From positions 1 through 63,512 of the forward strand of contig CAYUIQ010000014.1 in the NCBI GenBank assembly GCA_964444795.1: 63,512 nucleotides of DNA. Reading direction: 5' to 3'. Of this stretch, positions 9,155 to 17,299 are shown piece after piece (within the stretch, counting starts at the first letter, position 1; each line of letters begins with the position of its first letter). Position numbers and translations under genes: made by a program. The notes beneath the pieces were generated by a model. That model was not told the origin of the DNA and made no database searches. It saw only the letters and a list, made by a program, of their open reading frames with translations. The DNA comes from JABMRP01 sp964444795 (GTDB taxonomy: Bacteria; Planctomycetota; Planctomycetia; Pirellulales; Thermoguttaceae).

Positions 9155-10594
9155 ATGGGAAAGTTGATCGAGCGCCTCAAGGCCGGTTCCGAACACCTGA
9201 CGATGGTCGCTTGGATCGTGGGGGGCCTCGTTCTCATGGCCGCCGTGGCCATTGGCGCCAACGAGGATTGGCGATCCCGTGTGCTGGCCGCGATGGTCGA
9301 TGGAGAATCGGCCGAAGATAAGGATGCCCATGACAACGCCGAAGGCGAGGAGGAGAGCGAGGAGCAGCACGCCCTGGCGCTGACGGATCGGGCGCTGCGC
9401 AACATCGGCATCGGCGACGAGCAGATTCAACGGATCGAGAAGCGAGACTACGAGATAACCACTTCCTTCCCGGCCATGGTCGTGGAGCGTCCGGGCCGTT
9501 CCATCGTCAAGGTCCCCGCCCCGGCTACCGGCGTCGTTACCCGCGTCTACCGCGAGCAAGGGGTAACGGTGGAGACCGGCCAGCGGCTGTTCGAACTCGG
9601 GTTGAACCATGAAGAGTTGATTCAAGATCAGGCGGAGTACCTTGCCACGCTTCAGAAGCTCGGCACGGTCGAAGACGATCTGGCGCGATTGGATTCGCTA
9701 CCCGGGGGACTTGCCGACAAGGAGAAGCGGGAACGGGGATTCGAGAAAATTCAGTTGGACGCAACGCTGAAAGCCCTGTGCCAGGTGTTGGTCATGCACG
9801 GGCTGACGGAAAAACAAGTCGATGAGACGCTAACCCGGAAGCAGCAACTGGTCAAGAACATCACCGTCTCGGTTCCCGAGGTTTCCGACGACGAAATCGT
9901 CATCTCGCGCACCGCGCCTGCGCCACAGTCGGAGTTCGAAATTCAGGAGTTGCTCGTGACCAAGGGGCAACAGGTTGCCACGGGTGACCCGCTGTGCGTG
10001 ATCAGCAATCACGCGCGGCTTCAGGTCGAAGGCCACGCTTTCGAGCACGACACCGAGCTGTTGCTCGAAGCGGTAGAAAACAACGGGAGTGTCGTCGCCG
10101 TCTTCGAGGGACACAACGGGCATCCGCACGTGATCTCGGGGCTGCACGTGCGTAACGTCGCCAGTTCGCTCGACGTCGAATCGCGCACGCTGAGTTTCTA
10201 TGTCGAGTTTCCCAACGAGAGCCTGTCCGAGCGAGAAGATGGAAATCAGCGTTTCGTCAATTGGCGATACAAACCGGGGCAGCGCTGCCGGCTGGAAATC
10301 TCGACCGAGACCATCCACGGCGAGTTCGTCGTGCCCACCGAGGCCGTTGCTTTCGACGGGGCCGATGCTTTTCTCTTCATTCGAAACGGTTTCGAAGGCG
10401 ACAAGAAAGTGTGGCAGCGAACGCCCGTCCACGTACTCCACCGCGGACCGCACGAGGTCGTGGTCGACAACGACGGCGCCATTTATGCGGGCACGGAGAT
10501 CGCCACGACCGGCGCCGGCCAACTTCTGATCGCCCTGGGTAGCGGAAGCGGAAAGCTGCAGAACGCCTGCCCCTGCCCCGACCATGAAAAGTAG
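9155..10594 (+). CDS. RND efflux periplasmic adaptor (HlyD/CusB-like)
   Basis: Predicted 479-residue membrane fusion protein linking an inner-membrane RND pump to an outer-membrane channel. The start at 9155 follows GGGAGAAG. One N-terminal membrane anchor (about residues 18-35) is followed by an acidic linker. A biotinyl-lipoyl half (VPAPATGVVTRVYREQG), a helical hairpin and the second lipoyl half (IQELLVTKGQQVATGDPL) come next, then beta-barrel and membrane-proximal domains. It lies 3 bases before the pump gene. No TolC-like channel gene is present in the operon, so the channel must be encoded elsewhere. Confidence 0.9.
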   Translation: MGKLIERLKAGSEHLTMVAWIVGGLVLMAAVAIGANEDWRSRVLAAMVDGESAEDKDAHDNAEGEEESEEQHALALTDRALRNIGIGDEQIQRIEKRDYEITTSFPAMVVERPGRSIVKVPAPATGVVTRVYREQGVTVETGQRLFELGLNHEELIQDQAEYLATLQKLGTVEDDLARLDSLPGGLADKEKRERGFEKIQLDATLKALCQVLVMHGLTEKQVDETLTRKQQLVKNITVSVPEVSDDEIVISRTAPAPQSEFEIQELLVTKGQQVATGDPLCVISNHARLQVEGHAFEHDTELLLEAVENNGSVVAVFEGHNGHPHVISGLHVRNVASSLDVESRTLSFYVEFPNESLSEREDGNQRFVNWRYKPGQRCRLEISTETIHGEFVVPTEAVAFDGADAFLFIRNGFEGDKKVWQRTPVHVLHRGPHEVVVDNDGAIYAGTEIATTGAGQLLIALGSGSGKLQNACPCPDHEK

Positions 10595-10597
10595 ACC

Positions 10598-13500
10598 ATG
10601 TTCAACTACCTGATCCGCTTCTCGTTGCGACATCGCTTGTCGGTCGTTGCCGCCGCGGCGTTGTTGATGGTCTTCGGGGGATACCAGATCTTCCGCCTGC
10701 CCGTCGACGTGCTGCCCAACCTGAATCGTCCGCGCGTGGCCGTGATGACCGAATCGCCCGGGTTGGCGCCCGAGGAAGTCGAGACGCTGGTCACCATGCC
10801 CTTGGAGTCGGTGCTCAACGGTGCCACGGGTGTGTTGGCGGTCCGCAGCACGTCGACCGTCGGGTTGTCGATGATCACCGTGGAATTCGATTGGGGGACC
10901 GACGTCTACGAAGCGCGACAGATTGTGGGCGAGAGGCTGGCCCTGGCTTCCACCCACCTTCCCCGGGGAATCACCCCGCAAATGACCCCGATCTCCTCGG
11001 TGATGGGGCAGATCATGGTCCTGGGGCTGTACAGCCGTCCGAGCGAGGAGACGTTGCTGTTCGGTTTCGACTTCCAAGGGGAACTGGAGGACCTCTTCGA
11101 GGAGACAACTCCCGGCAGGCAGCTTCGCCACGAGTTTGCCGCCCATGAAAAGCCGCTATCGACCAAGGCGCGAATCCGGCCCGGCACGACCGACGGCCGC
11201 TGGCTGCTTGTCGATCCGACGGTAGACCGCTGGTGCGAACTGGTGTCGCGCAAAGGCAAGGTCGAGGTCCATGAAACCACCTCGCCCATGGCACTGCGCA
11301 CGATCGCCGATTGGGAGATCCGCAAACAACTGCTGACCATCGGCGGCGTGGCGGAGGTGTTCGTGATGGGCGGCGACCGGAAGCAGTTCCAGGTCTCTGT
11401 TTTGCCCGACGCGCTACAGAAATACGGCGTCACGCTTCACGAAGTGGAAGAGGCGCTGCGCAAGAGCAACGAGAACGTCACCGGCGGTTATCTTTCCGAA
11501 CAGGGGAGCGACGAGTATCTCGTTCGCGCCTTGGGCCGGATCGAGTCGATCGAGGATCTCAAGATCCTCGTGGTCAAGCCACTGGCCGAGAATTCCGTGT
11601 TGCTTCAGCACGTCGCCCGCATCGAGGAGGCGGCCCAGGTGAAGCGGGGCGACAGCGCGGCCTACGTGCGCGAGCCGGACGGCAGTTTCTCCGGAGGCCC
11701 GGCCGTCATCTTGACCGTGGAAAAGCAGCCCAACATGGGCACCGGCGAACTGACCGAAGCCATTCACAAGCGTCTCAAAGAGATCAAGGCGGATCTCAAA
11801 CCGGATATTCGCGTTGTCTCTCTATACCAGCAGCAGGATTTTATCGACCTGGCGATTTCCAACGTGATCGAGGCGCTGTGGATCGGCGGACTGCTGGTCG
11901 TGATCATCTTGTTTCTGTTCCTGGTCAACGTCCGCGCCACGGTCATTACGCTGGTCGCGATGCCGCTTTCGATCGTGGTCACCTGTTTGGTGTTCGCCCG
12001 ATTCGGGTTGTCGATCAACACGATGACGTTGGGCGGGTTGGCCGTGGCCATCGGCGAGCTGGTCGACGACGCGATTGTCGACGTGGAGAACATTTTCCGC
12101 CGACTGCGCGAAAACGCCCGCTCGGAGTCACCCCGATCGGCGATTCGGGTGATCTACGAAGCCAGTTGCGAGATCCGCAATTCGATTGTCTTCGGCACCT
12201 TTATCGTCTGCCTGGTATTCTTGCCCCTGTTCTCGTTGGGCGGTATCGAAGGCCGACTCTTCGCCCCGCTGGGCGTCGCCTACATCGTGTCGATTCTATC
12301 GTCGCTGGCGATTTCGCTGACCGTGACCCCGGTGTTGGCCTACTGGCTGCTGCCGGGGATCGCCGCCCGGCGAAAGTCGCAAGAGGGGCTCCTCATGCAA
12401 GTCATGAAGAAGCTAGCCGGCGGGACGATCCGCTTCAGCTTGGCGTTTCCCAAGATGGTCATCACCATGGCCATGCTCGTGGTGGTGCTGAGCGTCGGCG
12501 TCTTCTTCGCCCTGGATCGGGAGTTCATGCCGGCATTTAACGAAGGCGCGGTTCAACTGAACGTCGACCTGATGCCCGGCAAATCGCTGGATACCTCGGT
12601 GGCCATCGCCGGCCGTGTGGCCGAGGAACTGCAACAGGTGGAAGGGGTCCGGGCGATCGTGCGGAAGACGGGCCGAGCCGAGCTCGACGAACATGCGATC
12701 CCGGTCAATACGACGGAGTTTATTTGCAGCCTGGATTCCGATTCCCCCCGTTCGCAGAAGGAAATCGCTCAGGATCTCGACGCGATCATCGCGGCCGAAA
12801 ACATTCCCGGCACCGCCGCCTTCTCCGACCAACCGCTGCAACACCTGATCGCCCACTTGCGTTCCGGATCGCGAGCCAAGATCGCCATCAAGCTCAAGGG
12901 AGACCGGCTCGACGTCCTCCGTACTCGGGCGGGGCGAATCGTCTCGGCCATCGAGGATGTGGAGGACACCGGCCGCATCCGTATCGATCCCATCCAGGTC
13001 GACGTTCCCCAACTGCGGATCGAGCTGGATCGTATGGAACTCGCGCAGGCGGGGTTAACGCCCAGCGATGTTACCGAACTGATCGAAACGGCCATGCACG
13101 GCCGCGTGGTGACCGAAGTGATGCGTGACCAGCGCATCGTTGACGTGACGGTGCGTATGGACCAGTCGTATCGCGAGAGCATCGAGGCCCTGCGCCACCT
13201 TGTCATTCGAGTGCCCAGCGGAGGAACCGTCCCCTTGGAGTCGGTCGCCACGATCGATCGCTCGGCGCGCGGTCCGGCGCGAATCGACCACGAAGCGGGC
13301 CGTCGGCAAGTCATCGTGCAGGCCAACCCGAGAGAGCGAGGAGCCGTCGAGGTTAAGGACGACATCGAGCGCAGCCTGGCGCCGATTCGCGACGAACTGA
13401 CCGAAGGCAACTACGAACTGACGATTTCCGGTCTGTTCGAGAGCGAACAAGAGGCCGCCTTCTGGATCGGCTGGCTGTCGGTTCTCTCGCTGATCGGCAT

Positions 13501-14086
13501 TTTCATCGTCTTGTACACGATGTTTCGCTCGGCCAACCTTGCCCTGCAGGTCATGTGCGCGCTGCCGATGGCTCTGATCGGAGCCGTGGCGGCGATCAGC
13601 ATCACCGGGCAGGACCGGACCATTCCCTGTCTGGTCGGATTGATCTCGCTGTGCGGCATCGCCTCGCGAAACGGTATCCTCCTGCTGGACCACTACATGC
13701 ACCTCGTTCGGTACGAGGGCGAGACGTGGTCGCGCGAGATGCTCATTCGCGCCGGCCGAGATCGCGTGGCACCCGTCTTGATGACCGCGCTGACTTCGGC
13801 TCTGGGGCTGGTTCCGCTGATCCTGGCGTCCGGAGAGCCGGGAAAGGAAATCCTTTACCCCATCGCCACGGTCGTCGTGGGCGGACTGATTACGTCGACG
13901 ATGATGGAATTTCTCGTCCGTCCGGCCCTCTTCTGGACGTTCGGACGCCAAGCCGCTCAGGCTGCGCTGCAGCGGCGAAAGGCCGAGAAAACGGCCCTGG
14001 AGGCCCCCGCTGTTCTTTCACGAAACCCAACCGCTTTTGTCGGTGGACTACCCGAAGGAGAGAAGGAAATTGATTATGACGACTAA
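10598..14086 (+). CDS. RND efflux pump, heavy-metal-type (CusA/CzcA-like)
   Basis: Predicted 1162-residue proton-driven inner-membrane efflux pump. The N-terminal helix is followed by the porter domain (LPVDVLPNLNRPRV, SPGLAPEEVE). The transmembrane-4 signature GGLAVAIGELVDDAIVDVEN lies near residues 479-498 and holds the acidic residues expected for proton relay. A second half repeats the fold. Compared with typical family members there is extra sequence between VLGLYSR (about 145) and SPMALRTIADWE (about 229), roughly 80 residues. The last 11 bases overlap the next gene, suggesting translational coupling. The cargo is probably a divalent or monovalent metal, judging by the His-rich downstream lipoprotein; that is inference. 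Confidence 0.92.
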   Translation: MFNYLIRFSLRHRLSVVAAAALLMVFGGYQIFRLPVDVLPNLNRPRVAVMTESPGLAPEEVETLVTMPLESVLNGATGVLAVRSTSTVGLSMITVEFDWGTDVYEARQIVGERLALASTHLPRGITPQMTPISSVMGQIMVLGLYSRPSEETLLFGFDFQGELEDLFEETTPGRQLRHEFAAHEKPLSTKARIRPGTTDGRWLLVDPTVDRWCELVSRKGKVEVHETTSPMALRTIADWEIRKQLLTIGGVAEVFVMGGDRKQFQVSVLPDALQKYGVTLHEVEEALRKSNENVTGGYLSEQGSDEYLVRALGRIESIEDLKILVVKPLAENSVLLQHVARIEEAAQVKRGDSAAYVREPDGSFSGGPAVILTVEKQPNMGTGELTEAIHKRLKEIKADLKPDIRVVSLYQQQDFIDLAISNVIEALWIGGLLVVIILFLFLVNVRATVITLVAMPLSIVVTCLVFARFGLSINTMTLGGLAVAIGELVDDAIVDVENIFRRLRENARSESPRSAIRVIYEASCEIRNSIVFGTFIVCLVFLPLFSLGGIEGRLFAPLGVAYIVSILSSLAISLTVTPVLAYWLLPGIAARRKSQEGLLMQVMKKLAGGTIRFSLAFPKMVITMAMLVVVLSVGVFFALDREFMPAFNEGAVQLNVDLMPGKSLDTSVAIAGRVAEELQQVEGVRAIVRKTGRAELDEHAIPVNTTEFICSLDSDSPRSQKEIAQDLDAIIAAENIPGTAAFSDQPLQHLIAHLRSGSRAKIAIKLKGDRLDVLRTRAGRIVSAIEDVEDTGRIRIDPIQVDVPQLRIELDRMELAQAGLTPSDVTELIETAMHGRVVTEVMRDQRIVDVTVRMDQSYRESIEALRHLVIRVPSGGTVPLESVATIDRSARGPARIDHEAGRRQVIVQANPRERGAVEVKDDIERSLAPIRDELTEGNYELTISGLFESEQEAAFWIGWLSVLSLIGIFIVLYTMFRSANLALQVMCALPMALIGAVAAISITGQDRTIPCLVGLISLCGIASRNGILLLDHYMHLVRYEGETWSREMLIRAGRDRVAPVLMTALTSALGLVPLILASGEPGKEILYPIATVVVGGLITSTMMEFLVRPALFWTFGRQAAQAALQRRKAEKTALEAPAVLSRNPTAFVGGLPEGEKEIDYDD

Positions 14087-14666
14087 GACTGGTTCCCTGT
14101 TGTTGTGTGGCTTGGCTGTGGCTGTTTTCACCTTTTGCGGTTGCGGAGGAAGCGAAAGCGAATCGTCGCCTTCTACCTCCAATGAGACCCCGCCGAAGAA
14201 CGCCGGGGCCCACTCGCACACGGAAGGCCCCAATAAGGGCCTCTTGGCGGTCCTCGGAAGCCACGAATACCATGCCGAGGTGCTGCACGATGAAGACACC
14301 GGTCAGGTCACCGCGATCATCAGCGACGGCAAGTTCAAGCCGATCGAGAACACGATCACCGACGTGAAACTTAATCTGCTGGTCGACGGCGAGCCAACGC
14401 CGTTTGCACTTACGCCGCAAGCGAGAGAAGCGGGCGAAGAAGTCCGCTTCATCACGGTCGACAAGGCACTTTGCGAACTCGTCTGTGAAGGATGGGAAGG
14501 CGATGCCCAAGTCAGCGCCGACATCGACGGTGAGCCGTACCACGGCAAATTGGCGAAACCCGACGGCGACCATGAGGACCACGACGAGGATGGTCACGAC
14601 GAGGATGGTCACGACGAGGATGGTCACGACGAGGACGGCGACGACCATAGCGGTCACGATCACTAG
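14076..14666 (+). CDS. Lipoprotein with His/Asp-rich metal-binding tail
   Basis: Predicted 196-residue exported lipoprotein. The ATG at 14076 follows GGAGAGAAGG and overlaps the pump gene by 11 bases. A lipobox-like FTFCGC follows the hydrophobic signal. An HSHTEG patch comes after the lipid anchor. The middle is a small beta-rich domain (HEYHAEVLHDEDTG). The C terminus is a tail made of GHDED repeats ending in GHDH. The tail strongly suggests metal binding, and co-translation with an RND pump suggests periplasmic capture or sensing of the exported metal. No named family is recognised with certainty. Confidence 0.8.
   Translation: MTTKTGSLLLCGLAVAVFTFCGCGGSESESSPSTSNETPPKNAGAHSHTEGPNKGLLAVLGSHEYHAEVLHDEDTGQVTAIISDGKFKPIENTITDVKLNLLVDGEPTPFALTPQAREAGEEVRFITVDKALCELVCEGWEGDAQVSADIDGEPYHGKLAKPDGDHEDHDEDGHDEDGHDEDGHDEDGDDHSGHDH
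14580..14639 (+). repeat. 15-bp tandem repeat encoding the metal-binding tail
   Basis: Four consecutive copies of CACGACGAGGATGGT, the last with two changes, encode HDEDG units in the lipoprotein. A perfect multiple of three keeps the frame whatever the copy number, so the tail length can vary by slippage. Confidence 0.92.
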
Positions 14667-14758
14667 CAGCCCGTTGAGAAAGATGAGTTTGCCGTTTTGG
14701 CTGCCATGGGCGGCTTGCGGCGCGACGCCTTGAGAAACTCTAGAGCAGACCTTCCCCC

Positions 14759-15859
14759 ATGACGCCACGCCAACGTATTCTCGCCACGCTAGGCCACCAG
14801 CGGCCCGATCGCACTGCGACCGATGGCTGGTTCCATCCGGAAACGATGGACATGCTCAAGAGGCATTACCGGACCGATGCCTGGTCGGATGTGCTTCGCG
14901 AACTGGGGATCGAAGGTTGGATCGACATCGGCCCGATCCTGATGCCGCCCGACCGATCGCACGAAGATCAAGCGAAGCCGGGTCACGCCTCGGGCGAACC
15001 GAGCGTGTGGCTCGACGACCGCACGTACGAGGATATCTGGGGCGCGCGTTTCGTACTGGGTAGCGACAAACGATACCGCCGCTGGGCAGCCGGACCGTTG
15101 GAAGATGCCCGGTCGGTCGACGACGTCGCCCGATTCTCCCTGTTGGAAACGATGGCCATCCACGAGTCGGACGGCTACGCACGCCTGGTATCGGACGCGA
15201 AGCACCAGCAGCAGTTCGTTTACGGGACACTGGAAAACCCCTTTCGCCGGTTCTGGAACCTGCGCGGTTATGAAAACGCCCTGATGGACTACGCGGCCGA
15301 CCCCGAGATCGTCGACGCGGTTTACGATCGGCTCTTTGCGTTGTATACCCGGGTCGGCGTGGCGATGGCCCGAGCCGGAGTCGACATGATTCGCATCGTC
15401 GGCGACATCGCCATGCAAGACCGGATCATCATGGGCCCCGAGGCGTGGCGCCGATTTGACAAACCTCGCATCGCGGCCCTGATCGGCGCCTGCCGCGAGG
15501 TCAATCCGGATCTCGAATTCTTCTTCCACAGCGACGGAAAGCTCACCGAGTTGATGGACGATCTGATCGATGCCGGATTCACGGTCATCAACCCGATTCA
15601 GCCGGAGTGCATGGACCCGGTCGAGGTGAAGCGTCGCTGGGGCGATCGGATTACGCTGCACGGCTGCGTCAGTATCCAGCGCACCCTGCCCTTCGGGTCG
15701 CCGGAGGACGTGCGCCGTGAAGTCGAGCACTTGATCCGCCAATGCGGCCACAACGGCGGGCTGGTGCTCATGCCCTCGAACAATATCCAACCCGACACGC
15801 CGGTGGAGAATATCATCGCCTGCTACCACACCGCCCGCGATACTGCGCCAGGCGTATAG
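14759..15859 (+). CDS. Uroporphyrinogen decarboxylase-like (URO-D superfamily) protein
   Basis: Predicted 366-residue cytoplasmic protein of the URO-D/methyltransferase superfamily. It starts MTPRQRILATLGHQRPDR, typical of the MtaA/CmuA-like side of the family rather than of true HemE. Other family-like blocks are DMIRIVGDIAMQ, FFFHSDGKL (likely ligand His), INPIQPECMD and LHGCVSIQRTLPFG. There is no obvious ribosome binding site. In planctomycetes such paralogues are numerous and probably act in methyl transfer or in unknown catabolism, not haem synthesis. It stands alone between the efflux operon and a convergent thioredoxin-fold gene. Confidence 0.85.
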   Translation: MTPRQRILATLGHQRPDRTATDGWFHPETMDMLKRHYRTDAWSDVLRELGIEGWIDIGPILMPPDRSHEDQAKPGHASGEPSVWLDDRTYEDIWGARFVLGSDKRYRRWAAGPLEDARSVDDVARFSLLETMAIHESDGYARLVSDAKHQQQFVYGTLENPFRRFWNLRGYENALMDYAADPEIVDAVYDRLFALYTRVGVAMARAGVDMIRIVGDIAMQDRIIMGPEAWRRFDKPRIAALIGACREVNPDLEFFFHSDGKLTELMDDLIDAGFTVINPIQPECMDPVEVKRRWGDRITLHGCVSIQRTLPFGSPEDVRREVEHLIRQCGHNGGLVLMPSNNIQPDTPVENIIACYHTARDTAPGV

Positions 15860-15898
15860 TAGCCGTCTCGCGAGAGCGAGAAGTAGCCGTGTCGCCGC

Positions 15899-17026
15899 TC
15901 ATCGCCCGGCGTACGTTCGGCCGACGTGGTCGGCGATGGCCTTCTTCAATGCGGCCGTATCGACGGCGTCGTGCTGGCGATAGAGGACCTTGCCGCCGGG
16001 CGCGATCAGCACGGTGTAGGGAACCGGGCCGGGCCACTGGGGGTCCAGCGCCTCGGCCAACTTGTCCCGATCCCCCGAATCGAAGAGGTAGTTCGTCGAG
16101 GAAACGTGCTTTTCCTTGAGAAACTTCAACGCCTGCTCGCGATTCTTCACCGTGTCGAGGCTGATCGTGATCATCTCGAAGCCGCGCCGGCGGTACATCC
16201 GGTTGACGGTCACCAGTTCCGGTAACTCCTCGACGCAAGGAGCGCACCAGGTCGCCCAGAGATTGATCAGGCGAAGGTGCTTCGTTTCGTTCGCGGCAAG
16301 TGCCTTGACGCCGGCGGTGTCGATCGTCTCCAGCGACACGGGTTCCGCATCCCATCGCTTCACGGATTCGACCGCGCTGCGGCGCTTGTCCGACCACTTG
16401 GTCGAGCAGCCGAAAACCCGGGTTCTCTCCACCGGCACGGGCTTGCCGGCCAGCAAGGCGTCGATGGCGTTGCGCGTATCGTGCGAACGGACCACGCCGA
16501 CGTCGGAATCGTCGACACGGCCGACGTAACGCAACTTCCGCTGGGCGTCGAACACGAACACGTGGGGCGTGGCCAGCACACCGTAGGCGGCCGAGACCTC
16601 CTGCTTGTCGCCGTCGTAAAGGTAGGGGAATTCGAAGCCCTTGTCTTTGGTGCGGACCTTCATGTCGGCCAGCGAATCGCCCACGTCGCTGTAACCGAGT
16701 TCATCGAGCCGAACGGCTTTCGGATCATTGGGCGAGATGGCCACCAGAGCCACGCCCTTATCCTTATAGTCGGCGTGCAATCGGATGAGGCGGCCCTCGT
16801 ACGCCTGGGCCGTGGGACAATGATTGCAGGTGAAAACGACCGCCAGGACCTTGGCATCGGCGAAGTCGGCCAGCCGGTGGGTCTTGTCATCGACCCCCGG
16901 CAGTTCGAAATCCGGCGCCGCGGCTCCGATCTCCAGGGTTTGGAAATCATCCGGTGCCGCGAAGCAGACCGAGCCGGTCATCGCCAGTGCGGCGAGAAGA
17001 GACAAACATCCGAGCCGATAGTCCAT
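15899..17026 (-). CDS. Exported protein with two thioredoxin-fold domains
   Basis: Predicted 375-residue secreted redox protein; the start at 17026 follows AAAGGA and gives a signal peptide ending near CFAAP. The first domain (about 30-190) is peroxiredoxin/redoxin-like with FTCNHC (C67, C70) and a TPHVFVFD cis-Pro loop. The second (about 230-370) is TlpA/ResA-like with the canonical WATWCAPC and VPYTVLIAP cis-Pro loop. Two complete folds fused in tandem suggest an internal relay or a double thiol oxidoreductase in the periplasm. Partners are not apparent from neighbours. Confidence 0.87.
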   Translation of the reverse strand: MDYRLGCLSLLAALAMTGSVCFAAPDDFQTLEIGAAAPDFELPGVDDKTHRLADFADAKVLAVVFTCNHCPTAQAYEGRLIRLHADYKDKGVALVAISPNDPKAVRLDELGYSDVGDSLADMKVRTKDKGFEFPYLYDGDKQEVSAAYGVLATPHVFVFDAQRKLRYVGRVDDSDVGVVRSHDTRNAIDALLAGKPVPVERTRVFGCSTKWSDKRRSAVESVKRWDAEPVSLETIDTAGVKALAANETKHLRLINLWATWCAPCVEELPELVTVNRMYRRRGFEMITISLDTVKNREQALKFLKEKHVSSTNYLFDSGDRDKLAEALDPQWPGPVPYTVLIAPGGKVLYRQHDAVDTAALKKAIADHVGRTYAGR

Positions 17027-17057
17027 TGTGCAGTCCTTTGTTGATCGATCTCGTGAA

Positions 17058-17122
17058 GTTTAGCCCCGGCACTCGTGCCCGGCGTTTCCCCTCCTCACCG
17101 GGCACAAGTGCCGGGGCTAAAC
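17058..17122. repeat. Dispersed palindrome, GTTTAGCCCCGGCAC family
   Basis: Two 25-base arms (17058-17082 and 17098-17122) are reverse complements with one mismatch. The right arm recurs with one change at 33363-33387, and a diverged palindrome of the same family is at 43277-43308. All lie between genes. Confidence 0.88.
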
Positions 17123-17299
17123 GGGTAAGCGTCGCCCCCTCATTCTACCGGGATCCATGGCCGCCTTTCAAGAAGAGATAGCCCTTTTCAAATCCGATCC
17201 CCGGGGATAGACTAAAAGGCGGTTCTCCGATGCGGGCGAACCTAGGGAATTGGCCACTCGGAGCCGTTTCTCGCCGGCTTGGAAATATAGGGTGTTAGC

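Noticed and set aside
9830..11146. 438-codon leftward frame opposite the RND adaptor and pump
   Set aside because: It overlaps two well-supported genes and has no recognisable domain.
14580..14639. CRISPR-like repeat
   Set aside because: The units are contiguous with no spacers and encode a His/Asp tail in frame.
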